Below, one piece after another: positions 25,401 through 34,736 of a stretch of DNA of 47,479 bases. Below the pieces are notes generated by a model. That model had not been told where the DNA came from. It ran no database searches and worked only from the letters and a program-made list of their open reading frames with translations. Made by a program: the position numbers and the translations under genes. Where the stretch lies: positions 15,487-62,965 of the forward strand of contig MU602752.1 of NCBI GenBank assembly GCA_025201865.1. Reading direction: 5' to 3'. The first letter of the stretch is position 1. Every line of letters starts with the position of its first letter. Origin of the DNA: Ramicandelaber brevisporus. Its lineage: Eukaryota; Kickxellomycota; Ramicandelaberales; Ramicandelaberaceae.

Positions 25401-26184
25401 TTTAAACTAATCTTGCTTCTGTCAAATAGTTCAATATTAAATCATTATCATGCTGTTTATATCGAGTCACCAATTCTCAATGACATTCATCACTTTTTTG
25501 GGGGTATGATCCAAACTGACAGTTAGCTATCAATTTTGCACAGTTCGCTCTCACTACTCCACCTCTACACTCACCAGTCCTAGACTTGTACATGGCGACA
25601 GCACATATACTTGCAGTCTAAAACAAAAGCCGACTTGAAGAATGAACTCTCCCTCCTCTCCTCCCTTAATTACGTCAGTAATCATTGATTTTTTTGTGTT
25701 TTAACTATTCCTCTGAAGTAGCAAGTGTGTTACGCAAGCATCACGAACGTAGGCTGTCTTGTTTTAATAAACACTCTGTGTTTAAGAGCTCTCAGTTCAT
25801 CAAGCTTACCAACCTATCGGGAGTACTTTAAAGTAGACTGTTACACAAGAGAGTCCGCAGTTAACCCCCAACAATGTAACCCGATCCAGCTCTATTTTCA
25901 ACCTCTGTTGGACTTCCATTGTCATGAGCCGAGCGAAACCCGAGGAAACCACGCCGAAAGTTCGCCGTACAAATGTGGCTTGGCAAGAAAGCGGAGTTCA
26001 TCATGCTAGTGGAGCATCCTAAAGTACATTTAAACACCGCAGTAGCGAGTCGCTATCACTGTCTTTCTCCCATCACTTTTTGCAACACATAATCAAACTT
26101 CACATCCTCACACACACCCACTCACACACTTTCTCTCTCTCTCTTTACAAACTTAACATCAAACCTAACCAGACAACGCAACTC
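25401..26184. promoter_or_regulatory. intergenic between the tandem membrane genes, including copy 2 promoter
   Basis: In this 784-bp region, positions 25401-25940 are unique sequence with AT-rich stretches, a T6 run (25690-25695) and no convincing ORF. Positions 25945-26184 match the promoter of copy 1, including CATTTAAAC (26027-26035) and the CA tract followed by the CT tract (about 26108-26144). Confidence 0.55.
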
Positions 26185-26715
26185 ATGCAACCAAGTACCG
26201 CTCGTAATAGTATTATCCTTGCTGTGGTATCCTCAGCGGTTACGTTGATTATCCACGCCTTGCTTCATGGCTTTGGTGATGTGATGCTCGCAAGAAATGG
26301 GTTCCGTGGCTATGCTCCGTCATTCCAAATCGTATTCCCTCATGTCGCTGCCGCTTACTCCATTTTGTTTGGCATCTACGCACTGCGCAAGACCCGAGTT
26401 GCGACCCACACCGTCGTTTCTCGTGACGGAGGCTTCATCGAAGGAGGACAGCAGACTCACCGTGATGCCGCCTACGCGACTGGACCCAGATTTGGCCTCG
26501 CCCGTGGTATTTCCATATTTGCAGTTGTTTGCTGGCTGGTCGCTACCATCGCCTTTTACATTCATGGCACCCCTATCCCGCTGGGTGCTAATTGCTACTC
26601 TAGAGATCAATACGGTGAGCTAGTTTGCAACACAATCAAGGGAGACGAGATACTTCTTCCTGCCACCGGCGTCTTCTGGCTCATTGCCAGCGTTCTCTGC
26701 CACATGGCTATCTAA
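26185..26715 (+). CDS. four-helix membrane protein, tandem copy 2
   Basis: This 176-residue paralogue of the gene at 24834-25400 starts at the ATG at 26185 (MQPSTARNS). The four hydrophobic segments and the two-cysteine loop (ANCYSRDQ, ELVCNT) are retained. Identity is highest in helix 2 (FPHVAAAYSILFGIYAL) and helix 4 (LLPATGVFWLIAS(V)LC). The loop after helix 2 keeps (T/V)H(T)(I/V)V..D.GFIE. Substitutions are spread along the protein and the C-terminus is 12 residues shorter, so the duplication is not very recent and both copies are probably functional. The substrate or role is unknown. Confidence 0.7.
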   Translation: MQPSTARNSIILAVVSSAVTLIIHALLHGFGDVMLARNGFRGYAPSFQIVFPHVAAAYSILFGIYALRKTRVATHTVVSRDGGFIEGGQQTHRDAAYATGPRFGLARGISIFAVVCWLVATIAFYIHGTPIPLGANCYSRDQYGELVCNTIKGDEILLPATGVFWLIASVLCHMAI

Positions 26716-26949
26716 TCATTTAACTAATAACATTGCTGCTACTGAAAATATTCAACTTTATGATGTAATACTGTTTACTAGAATTCTGGTTTCTTCAAAT
26801 GAGGCGCGGTGAAATAAGCTTCTGGATGGAATGGGTTTCGATAATAGTAGATAAAAATAGGAATGATAGAGAAAGAACGTATAGGGAAGTAAAAAAGGAA
26901 GGCAATAGAAAGGACAAAATATGCTTTTATTGTTGTTTCAGTGAACAGT

Positions 26950-28947
26950 TTACCGCCGTCTGCCACCAGCTCCACCGGTGCGTTTGTATCTATCAGGAGT
27001 GTCATCTGCATCATCCTCGAATGGTGATCTCAAATGATGCGCCTGCTGAGCAGGATGAGGCTGCGGGTGATGAAGCTGCGGAGGCGGAGGTGAGTTGGAC
27101 AAATGGACTGGGTGGAAGACTGGAACGCCGTCGCTTGTCGCTGAACTCGTACTCTTTGAATAGCTGTGGCCGTATCCGCCTCCATATCGACCATCGTCTG
27201 AGAACTGCGAGGCTTGAGAATGCTGTGGCTGCATTGATCGCAACTGTTGGTTGAGTGATGCTGGTGTGCCGGTGCGCTGATGTAACCCACCGCCTTGGCT
27301 ATCCTGGGCAAACGAATCGCTTACTGGACTGATGGCAGATGAGAATACAGCTGCGCCAAGGTGAGTCTGCTGGAATGGCAGTGGAGTTGATGTGCCAATT
27401 CGGCTAGGTTCGCTGCCAGCACTGCCCGGCTGATGAACTGGAGATGTCGCAGAGCTGAGAGGCTCGTCCATCCATGAAGGATCAATCGTGGGCAATGTGG
27501 GGCCAGCCTTCTTTCCGGCAAGCATTCGTGCACGAGATTCGGCATGGTTGGCGCCAGTGACGCCATTGTGGATCGACAAGCCGGGAGTAGTTGGACGGGA
27601 GATACCCAATCCAGCAGCAACATTGCCAGAATAGTGAGAGGCTCCATCGAACGAGTACTGAGAACCAGAATCATCTCTATAATGGCCGCCTGGAACGGGA
27701 GGTGGTTTGAGAGACACAAAGGATACAGCATCGTCATATGGATTGTTTTGCTGTTGTTGCTGTTGCTGACTGTAGTACTGATGCTGCTGATGATGCTGTA
27801 CAAATGATGCGTCAGCAGTGGTACCAGCCATACTTGGTCCGCCATATTCCACCTCGTCATCAAATCCGACATTGGGCAGAGTTGGAGCCATTGACTTTTC
27901 AAATGCGCCTCCGTTGCTGTGTCCATTTGGCGGGTATGTTGTTCCACCTCCGCTGCGTCCACCGTGGCCAGTAGATCCATTTCCAGCATTTCTTCCAATT
28001 GAACCTTGATGTTGCTTGGCCATCTTTCTCATCTCCTTGTTGCGTGCCTTTTGATTGTTCACCTTCAAAATAGTTTCCAGTCGTTTGTCGATCTTATGAC
28101 AGCAATATTCTTTAACATTTCCATCAATGTCCAGCACCAGTGGAATATAAATTAAGGCAGCCGCAATAAATGTAATCGCACTAATCACATATAACACAAA
28201 TGTGAAAGCAACTGTACTAAATGAAATCCACTTGACAGCATCCGTTCCCATTTGATTTTTGAATTGCTTAAAGAATGATACGATTATATGTTCATTGGAT
28301 TTTGGTTTAGTTTCATCAGCAACCTTTATGAATAAAAAGACCAGTGTGACTCCATTAATGATCTGACGAGGTGATTCTGCAAACAAAAATCTCTTCCATG
28401 ATCTTAGCGTGAAGAAAACAAAGAAAGCCAGTCTATCTTTGCCCTTCTGGAACATTGTGATTTGTCTAAAGAAACAGAAATGGCCATAGCTAACCAGTGA
28501 CATGTATCGATATGACATTACATTTGTATAAGTTAACGCAATATCTCCTAGTTTGATAATACGGCGTGATTTACGAATCTCAACAACCAACAGCACATAC
28601 GACGCCAAGATGGATGCCCAGAAAATAAATCGCAGATACTGAATAGGCATTTCTTTTACATCATCATAAATCGAAGTGCCGCCAGTAGTTGTGCCATCTT
28701 TCTGAGTGGCGGAGGTTTTAGCTTTCGTGGAACCATTTGCATATAGAGCCAAGTTAACAATAGTCCAGGCATCGGCAATGTAAATCAGTGTTGCACGCAA
28801 GACTAACAAGAAGAGCACGAAGTATGACCATCTCGCACCACAGCTCTTATCAACAAAAGAGGGAATGTCCACAAACTCAAACTTATACGAATTAATCTCC
28901 TCCTGCTGCCACTTGGGCGTCTTCCTGTTACTCTTTCCAAAGCACAT
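26950..28947 (-). CDS. fungal low-affinity potassium channel, KCH family
   Basis: This plasma-membrane protein resembles yeast Kch1/Kch2 (Prm6), which mediate K+ influx linked to Ca2+ uptake during mating and stress. It has 665 residues. The N-terminal block YKFEFVDIPSFVDKSCGARW matches the family opening. Transmembrane segments lie at about 41-63, 106-123, 197-209 and 241-270. The most conserved core, RRIIKLGDIALTYTNVMSYR then SYGHFCFFRQI..F.KGKDRLAFFVFFTLRSWKRFLFAE(S)PRQ, is present at about 128-196. A long cytoplasmic tail (300-665) is disordered and rich in Gln, His, Gly, Ser and Pro; here it is longer than in yeast and may be regulated by phosphorylation. The family is restricted to fungi, which helps place the genome. 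Confidence 0.85.
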   Translation of the reverse strand: MCFGKSNRKTPKWQQEEINSYKFEFVDIPSFVDKSCGARWSYFVLFLLVLRATLIYIADAWTIVNLALYANGSTKAKTSATQKDGTTTGGTSIYDDVKEMPIQYLRFIFWASILASYVLLVVEIRKSRRIIKLGDIALTYTNVMSYRYMSLVSYGHFCFFRQITMFQKGKDRLAFFVFFTLRSWKRFLFAESPRQIINGVTLVFLFIKVADETKPKSNEHIIVSFFKQFKNQMGTDAVKWISFSTVAFTFVLYVISAITFIAAALIYIPLVLDIDGNVKEYCCHKIDKRLETILKVNNQKARNKEMRKMAKQHQGSIGRNAGNGSTGHGGRSGGGTTYPPNGHSNGGAFEKSMAPTLPNVGFDDEVEYGGPSMAGTTADASFVQHHQQHQYYSQQQQQQQNNPYDDAVSFVSLKPPPVPGGHYRDDSGSQYSFDGASHYSGNVAAGLGISRPTTPGLSIHNGVTGANHAESRARMLAGKKAGPTLPTIDPSWMDEPLSSATSPVHQPGSAGSEPSRIGTSTPLPFQQTHLGAAVFSSAISPVSDSFAQDSQGGGLHQRTGTPASLNQQLRSMQPQHSQASQFSDDGRYGGGYGHSYSKSTSSATSDGVPVFHPVHLSNSPPPPQLHHPQPHPAQQAHHLRSPFEDDADDTPDRYKRTGGAGGRRR

Positions 28948-29182
28948 TCGTTACACAATGAGGGCCAGCCGGTGGATATAGTGTGAAAACAAAAACAAAA
29001 GACACGCTGCAACGATCGACAACCAAGTCGCACAAAACAGAAAAAAAGAAAAAGGACAACACAGCCAACACAGCCAACGACTCCAACGATCGCAGCAGTT
29101 AAGGAGAGCGAGATGCCAAGCGCAGTAGAGGAGTAAGTAAGTGCTGCTGTTGTTGTTACTACTGCTATTACTAATACTGCTC

Positions 29183-29218
<36 letters not shown>

Positions 29219-29595
29219 CTGCTGCTGTTACAGGTGATGCTGAAGAAGACACAGACTTCTGTAAAAGAAAAACAGGGTATAAATAGATACAGTGGTTGTC
29301 GAAAGAGAGGTCAAGTCGTGCGGGTTGCAGACTCGAATCAAGACAAAGAAAAAAAAGAAAGGAACACAAATAATATTTTTTGCAGGAGCACTCTTCTCTC
29401 GGCATCTGGCCATTGGTCGGAGTTTATCGCTCTCGAGCACAGTGACCAGCTCTTGATGCCAAGCTCACCAACCAGTGCTTATCCAATACAAATCTAACTT
29501 AAAAATAAAAAAACAAAGTGAAGATAAAGGAATAAAAACAGAACAAACAAACTGATATGAAAAAGAAGATGATGAAGTATCATTGCTATTATCTT
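28948..29595. promoter_or_regulatory. intergenic: potassium channel promoter and SMC2 3' flank
   Basis: This 648-bp region contains a (CTG)n array (29178-29227), TATAAATAG at 29279-29287 (plus-strand orientation, with no plus-strand gene after it) and A-rich stretches near 29345-29352 and 29500-29570 around the SMC2 end. On the minus strand no consensus TATA is seen for the channel gene. No RNA gene is recognised. Confidence 0.5.
29178..29227. repeat. (CTG)n trinucleotide repeat
   Basis: About sixteen CTG/CTC units lie 230-280 bp upstream of the potassium channel start codon, in its promoter or leader. Expansion-prone CAG/CTG class. Confidence 0.85.
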
Positions 29596-32500
29596 TTAGC
29601 GATTACGGGCAACGTTGACTGGTGAAATGATGTCATCTCGCTGTGTGCGCTTATTCCGAGCATTTGACATTAACTTCTGCTGCGGATTTGCACGGGCTGC
29701 AATTCTTTCAACCATCGATGTGCCATTAACAAACTTGGCTCTAAACAGCACATTGGCATTGGTAAACAGACCCTCCTTCAGCGAAACAACAATGAACTGG
29801 GCACCGCCAAACCGGGTGGCGAACAAGCGACCAATGGACTGAGTGTGAGACAAGTCGAGAGCACTGTCAATCTCATCCAAAATGTACAGTGGAGCTGGCT
29901 TCCACTTCAGCATTGCAAGAATCAAGGACAGTGCAACTAAACTACGCTGACCACCGCTCAACTCGGACAGCGAGTGCTTCCAAGTGCCACCTAGGTTGAC
30001 ACGAATCTCCAGGCCGCGGGTGATGTCACCATTAGAGCCCTCGGGCGGCTGCAAACGCGCCGTGTTGCCGCCAGGCAGCAGTTCATCAAAAATCTGACCA
30101 AACATTTCGTTTACAGCTTGCCAAGTGCGTTTCAACGCATCTCGCTTATGGTCATCCAGTTGGCCAATGGTGTCTTCAATGCGTTTCTTGTCACGAATAA
30201 CAGTTCCAATCATGGTCTTTACATGAGACTCACGTTTCTCGGCAGCCTCCAGTGAGCTCAACACGGCTGTGTTTGTAGTGGTGCGCATTCCACTGTGATG
30301 CTTACGATATCTGTCCAGTGTCTCAATGCTAGTCTTTAAATCTTTTCCACCAAAGTCGTACACGCTACCCTCTTGTCCAAATTTGTGCTTTTCAGACTCA
30401 ATCCACTCGTATTCACGCTCAAGACGGGCTAACTGAGATGTGCTGCGCTCCAATTCACGTTGGCTGTTCTCGAGAGTGTTTGTAGTCTTTTGAATCTCCA
30501 GCCGAATATCGTTCAATGCAGAATTTCTGGCATCACGCAGCTGCTCAAGCTCTTCAAGCTCGTGATTTGCTCGTCGAAGCTTCTGGCGTTCATGCTCCAA
30601 TGCTGCCTTCGCTTTACCAAGCTCTTGATCAATGACTGTGAACTGCTGGCCAAGTTCATCACTCTGCTGCCGAGCTGCCTTGGCGTTGGCATCAGCTTCT
30701 TGAAGAGTTTGTTGATTTGATTCCAATTCTTCACGCAGCCGCTCTTGTTCAGCAATAGCCTCTGATGTCTTTTGACGAGCTGCAGTCTGCTTCTCTTGGA
30801 TCGATGCCAGTGTCTTCTTGTCCTTCGCAATATCCTTGGCAATACTCTCAAGCTTTGTATCTTTATTGCTTGCAAACTCCTTCATGTCACGCTCAATGGT
30901 CTTTATGCGTTCGTTGCAAGCCTTGACTTTCTCGGCCGTTTCACTCTGTTGCTGCTCGAGTTCTTGACGCTTGGCAATCAATTCGTCACACTTGGCTTGC
31001 AATTTAGCAGCTGAACTTGCACCAACGCGCTGCTCCAGTAAATTGCATTGATGACGAGCCATATCAATCTTTGCACTCAAATCTGCCATCTGATCATAAA
31101 TTGGTCTCAATGTATTAATCTCACTCTGAACTGCAGTGCGCTGTTTGCGTAAATCTGAGATTTTATTACTCAACTCGTTCAAATCGTTTAGCTTTGCCAG
31201 TATTCCACTTCCAGATGCAGTTGCACCACCAGTTAGAGTGCCAGTGGGTGAGTATAAATCACCATCCTTAGTGATGCTAACACTGCGCACATTCTTGTCA
31301 AAAGTGACTTTACGTGCAATTTCTGGATTGTCCACAATGAATGATGATCCAAACACATACTCCATTGCCTTTCGAACATCGTCCTCATAGCACACCAAAT
31401 CCAATGCAAGATTGATTTTACCAGATGGACCCAGTCTCTTGGCTGCTGATTGAACTTCTCCAGAGAGTGCCTTGGCTGCAATCTTTTGCAGCGGAATAAA
31501 TGTGAATCGGCGAGTCAATCTGCCCTTCTGAATCAAGTCACCAGCAACTGTATCATCTGAAACTACCTTTGCTGCCGACTGAACTTCGCCAGAGAGTGCC
31601 TTGGCTGCAATCTTTTGCAGCGGAATAAATGTGAATCGGCGAGTCAATCTGCCCTTCTGAATCAAGTCACCAGCAACTGTATCATCTGAAACTACAACAT
31701 TGTACAATTTGCCGCCTGCACAAATCTCCAAGGCAGTGGCATACGATGCATGTTCCTTGGGCACTGTAACCAAGCGAGCAACCAGACCTTTGACTTTGTT
31801 GCGGTCAAAGCCAGGGTGTGGATCTGCATATCTGAATTGTAAATCACCAAAGCGAGCCTCCATCTCGCTGTACTGCTGCTCAGCGTCACCCAGCTTCTGA
31901 TCAAGTTCATTCCGATGCGCAATCAGTCGATCATAGCGGACTGGATCCCACTGAGTCTTGGAACGCTTGGATTCCAACGATGCGAGCTCAGATTGCGAGC
32001 GTTCAAGTTGAGCAACTGTGCCAGCATTGTCCTTGGACGCAGCAGTCGCACCAGCCTGTGCTTCAGTTAATTCAGAGCCAATGTGCTTCAGTTGCATCTT
32101 GAGCTGAGCTGTGGCAGCTGTGGCATCGTTGAGCTCAGCCTTTGTAGACTGCAATAAACCAAGATAGCCTGCTTCTTTGCCAGATGAGCCAGCGACACCG
32201 GTGGTCAGGGATTGCAACAATTCCTCATTGCGCTGAATGCTTGAAGTGACTTCGGCTGCCTTTGACGCCAGAGCTTCAGAGTTTGAGTTGCATTTATTTA
32301 CATCGGCTTCACACTTTGATAAATGCTTTTCGATTGCTGGAATATCACTCTTGATAATCTGATCACGCTTCTTCATACTGTCATTGATTATACTCTTTTG
32401 CAAGTCTCTGTTCGTACTAACTTCTGTTAAATCACGCTCCAATTGCTCAACGCGCTCAGTCAACTCTGTTAATGCATCTTTTTGCTTTGAATTCTTGTTG

Positions 32501-33465
32501 CGTGCCTCGCGTGCTTTAATCAATTCTTCCAATGCAGCTTGTATTTTAGTTAATTCACGCTTAGCGTTCTTTTCGTCCAAATTTAACTGATGCAATTTCT
32601 CATTCTTCTTATTGATATCCACAGAGGCTGCGTTAATCTTGACACTGCAATCTGTGTGAGTAAATGCAATCACAAATTGCTCCAACTTTTCAATTTCTCT
32701 CTCCAATCTGCTATATTCATTAAAGTCCTTCTTTTCTTCTCTCAGTCTGTTCAGCTGGGGCTCAATGCTTTCCTTCAGCATTGTTGTCATTTCATCCACC
32801 TTGCGCTGTTTTTGATCCAGAGTGCGCAATGCTTTGGCCTTTCTGTCCTCAAACATTCGAGTTCCAGCAGCCTCTTCAATCATTCCCAAAATGTCAGCTG
32901 GCTTCATATTCAATACTCTGATAATTTGGCCCTGCTGAATCATAAAGTGAGGATGGTTAATGTTCAACTGCACGCTGTGGAATAGATTAAACACAGTCTG
33001 CTCTGTTGCTGTAACGCTGTTGATCATATACTTGTTCTTTACTCCAACTCCACTGCTCATATTACTACCGCCACCTCCTCCATCTGCTGATGAATTCATG
33101 GCCTGCGACATCTGGCTAGAACCCGCGCTGCTTCCAGTCAAGAGCAATTGGCGAGTCACTGCAATCTGCTTGACGTCTTCATATCCAGGCGGAGACTGGT
33201 CACGTCTGCTGTTGTCAAACACTATTGTCACTGTTGCTTTATTGATTCCGGCCTGGCCGCGCTTGTAAACCAAGTCGGCAAGCGAAGACGCTCTCATCCG
33301 GGAGAGATCCTTCATTCCCAAAACAAAACACAGCGCATCGAGAATGTTGGATTTGCCTGAGCCATTCAATCCAGTGATGGCGCTGAACTCGTTGTCCCAG
33401 CCGGTAATGTGGACACGGGAAGCGTAGCTCTTGAAGCCGTCGATGATCAACTCTTCAATGTGCAT
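29596..33465 (-). CDS. SMC2: condensin subunit SMC2
   Basis: This is the ATPase arm of condensin, which compacts mitotic chromosomes as a heterodimer with SMC4. It has 1289 residues from the ATG at 33465 (MHIEELIIDGFKSYA). Walker A is GLNGSGKSN (32-40), followed by SMC2-type RASSLADLVYKRGQAGI. Two long coiled coils flank a hinge. The C-terminal head carries the signature LSELSGGQRSL and Walker B LYILDEIDSALDLSHTQ, the latter typical of SMC2. The protein is longer than the usual 1170-1200 for two reasons: a Ser/Gly insert after about residue 105 (SSADGGGGGSNMSS), and an exact in-frame 43-residue duplication in the hinge (VVSDDTVAGDLIQKG to VQSAAK). It is divergent from the gene at 33794. Confidence 0.93.
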   Translation of the reverse strand: MHIEELIIDGFKSYASRVHITGWDNEFSAITGLNGSGKSNILDALCFVLGMKDLSRMRASSLADLVYKRGQAGINKATVTIVFDNSRRDQSPPGYEDVKQIAVTRQLLLTGSSAGSSQMSQAMNSSADGGGGGSNMSSGVGVKNKYMINSVTATEQTVFNLFHSVQLNINHPHFMIQQGQIIRVLNMKPADILGMIEEAAGTRMFEDRKAKALRTLDQKQRKVDEMTTMLKESIEPQLNRLREEKKDFNEYSRLEREIEKLEQFVIAFTHTDCSVKINAASVDINKKNEKLHQLNLDEKNAKRELTKIQAALEELIKAREARNKNSKQKDALTELTERVEQLERDLTEVSTNRDLQKSIINDSMKKRDQIIKSDIPAIEKHLSKCEADVNKCNSNSEALASKAAEVTSSIQRNEELLQSLTTGVAGSSGKEAGYLGLLQSTKAELNDATAATAQLKMQLKHIGSELTEAQAGATAASKDNAGTVAQLERSQSELASLESKRSKTQWDPVRYDRLIAHRNELDQKLGDAEQQYSEMEARFGDLQFRYADPHPGFDRNKVKGLVARLVTVPKEHASYATALEICAGGKLYNVVVSDDTVAGDLIQKGRLTRRFTFIPLQKIAAKALSGEVQSAAKVVSDDTVAGDLIQKGRLTRRFTFIPLQKIAAKALSGEVQSAAKRLGPSGKINLALDLVCYEDDVRKAMEYVFGSSFIVDNPEIARKVTFDKNVRSVSITKDGDLYSPTGTLTGGATASGSGILAKLNDLNELSNKISDLRKQRTAVQSEINTLRPIYDQMADLSAKIDMARHQCNLLEQRVGASSAAKLQAKCDELIAKRQELEQQQSETAEKVKACNERIKTIERDMKEFASNKDTKLESIAKDIAKDKKTLASIQEKQTAARQKTSEAIAEQERLREELESNQQTLQEADANAKAARQQSDELGQQFTVIDQELGKAKAALEHERQKLRRANHELEELEQLRDARNSALNDIRLEIQKTTNTLENSQRELERSTSQLARLEREYEWIESEKHKFGQEGSVYDFGGKDLKTSIETLDRYRKHHSGMRTTTNTAVLSSLEAAEKRESHVKTMIGTVIRDKKRIEDTIGQLDDHKRDALKRTWQAVNEMFGQIFDELLPGGNTARLQPPEGSNGDITRGLEIRVNLGGTWKHSLSELSGGQRSLVALSLILAMLKWKPAPLYILDEIDSALDLSHTQSIGRLFATRFGGAQFIVVSLKEGLFTNANVLFRAKFVNGTSMVERIAARANPQQKLMSNARNKRTQRDDIISPVNVARNR
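31439..31695. repeat. 129-bp in-frame tandem duplication inside SMC2
   Basis: Positions 31439-31566 and 31568-31695 are two copies with a 129-bp period. The last roughly 105 bp are identical. The only differences lie near the low-coordinate end and are synonymous: Gly GGA/GGC, Gln CAA/CAG and Ser TCA/TCG on the coding strand, plus changes at the joint. The SMC2 family has this segment once. Confidence 0.9.
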
Positions 33466-33793
33466 AGCTGTGTACTGTTTACTGTTTGTTGTTTGCTGTT
33501 TGTTGTTTGTTGTTTGTTGTTGCTTATTTATTTCTGCTGTGCAAAGAGAAAAAGGCGAGCGGAGAGAGACAGAAAGCGAGGAAACGCAGCACACTCACAG
33601 AGAGAGAGAGAAAGAGAGAGAAGGATATGATGCGGTGCGGTGCGATATAGTGTGGTCCGCACAATTCTTCTCTCTGCAGCAACAGTATAGTGTCAAGGTG
33701 CGCTCTTCCGCATCACTCGTCGACCCTGACCTCTTTTTTTTTTTGGCTTCCTCTTCTTCTTCATCATCGACTATTGCAAACGATATCAACGCG
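33466..33793. promoter_or_regulatory. bidirectional promoter of SMC2 and the 237-residue protein gene
   Basis: This 328-bp divergent space has TTGTTTG-type repeats (33482-33523) next to the SMC2 start, a GA tract (33598-33625, read as CT in the SMC2 direction), and a T-rich stretch (33733-33744) before the plus-strand gene. No TATA box is certain. Confidence 0.5.
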
Positions 33794-34507
33794 ATGCAGA
33801 CAGTGTCACCTGTACACAACGGCAGCGGCAACATCGGCGACGGTGGCAGTGGTGGTCAGCACCCGCTGCTGACTCTAACCCCTTACCACAGACTCCACAT
33901 GTGCTACACTGCCTTCGGCCATCCACCCATGCACTGGCGCTACATGGACCATATCGAAAGCAACCTGTTCTTCTTTGAGCGCAAGCAGCCTGCCCTGGCC
34001 GATACCGGCACTCACCCGGGTGTTCTCCTCCACGTCTACCCGCAAAAGGGAGTCGTCTATCGCTTTGAATCCAAAAAGCAGGAAGGCGCTCCAACTCCGT
34101 ATCAGCAGAACGAGCAGATCAATCCAGATGATATGGTGCTGACAGTGGTGCAGTACTATGTGAATCCACCGCAGCCACCAGAGAAGCGTGTACAAGATGA
34201 GAATGCCAGTCCGATTTGGCACATGAAGTCATTTGCTCAAAGTGGAGGTGTCTTGCCGCTTGGACTGATTCCGACGATGAATGCTCAGCAGCTTGTAGGA
34301 TTGCTGGGTGCACCGGAGCGCGAGACGGATTATCATGGCCGCAAAGTGCTGTCATATGATTTGCTTGGACTGCAGGCGGAATTTAGCGAGGATGGCCACC
34401 AACTTGTGTTTGTGAGCTATCGGAAGCCATCTCTGCCATATGAGGAGCTGTGGGCGAGATATGCGGGTAAGATTAACTGGAATGCGCCATTTGCTGCAGC
34501 TATTTAA
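33794..34507 (+). CDS. conserved-looking protein of unknown function
   Basis: This 237-residue protein starts at the ATG at 33794 (MQTVSPVHNG); frame remains open upstream to 33431, but that part is simple sequence. After a Gly-rich start, the region 28-230 is dense in ordered residues: HRLHMCYTAFGHPPMHWRYMDHIE, VLLHVYPQKGVVYRFESKK, MVLTVVQYYVNPPQPPE, then PLGLIPTMNAQQLVGLLGAP. The latter resembles an amphipathic helix-beta element (LGL.P.M...QL...LG.P.R...Y.G.KVLSYD) seen in several bacterial and eukaryotic small folds. There is no signal peptide, membrane segment or known motif. Probably cytosolic. I cannot assign a family. Confidence 0.7.
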   Translation: MQTVSPVHNGSGNIGDGGSGGQHPLLTLTPYHRLHMCYTAFGHPPMHWRYMDHIESNLFFFERKQPALADTGTHPGVLLHVYPQKGVVYRFESKKQEGAPTPYQQNEQINPDDMVLTVVQYYVNPPQPPEKRVQDENASPIWHMKSFAQSGGVLPLGLIPTMNAQQLVGLLGAPERETDYHGRKVLSYDLLGLQAEFSEDGHQLVFVSYRKPSLPYEELWARYAGKINWNAPFAAAI

Positions 34508-34736
34508 CTTCGTTAGGAAACAAAAGCACTCTCATCGTCGCCGCATCACAAACCTTAATTCAGCGCTACTTTTTTCTCTCATTTTTCTCTCTCTATTATT
34601 ACTTTAACTACCCTGCACTATTGTTAACAAGTCCTCAAAATGATGATGAAAGTTGGTGGTTAAACATAAGTAAATAAATAAAACAATATAAGAAATAAAA
34701 CAATACTAACTAAATGGGGGAGTACGTAAATGAATG

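Noticed and set aside
29279-29287. TATAAATAG as a promoter of a plus-strand transcript.
   Set aside because: No plus-strand gene follows before SMC2 ends on the other strand, and the only ORF there is translated microsatellite.
29310-29345. A tRNA-like T-arm (GGTTGCAGACTCGAATC).
   Set aside because: No acceptor stem, D-arm or anticodon arm can be formed around it. I saw no tRNA or rRNA gene anywhere in the window.
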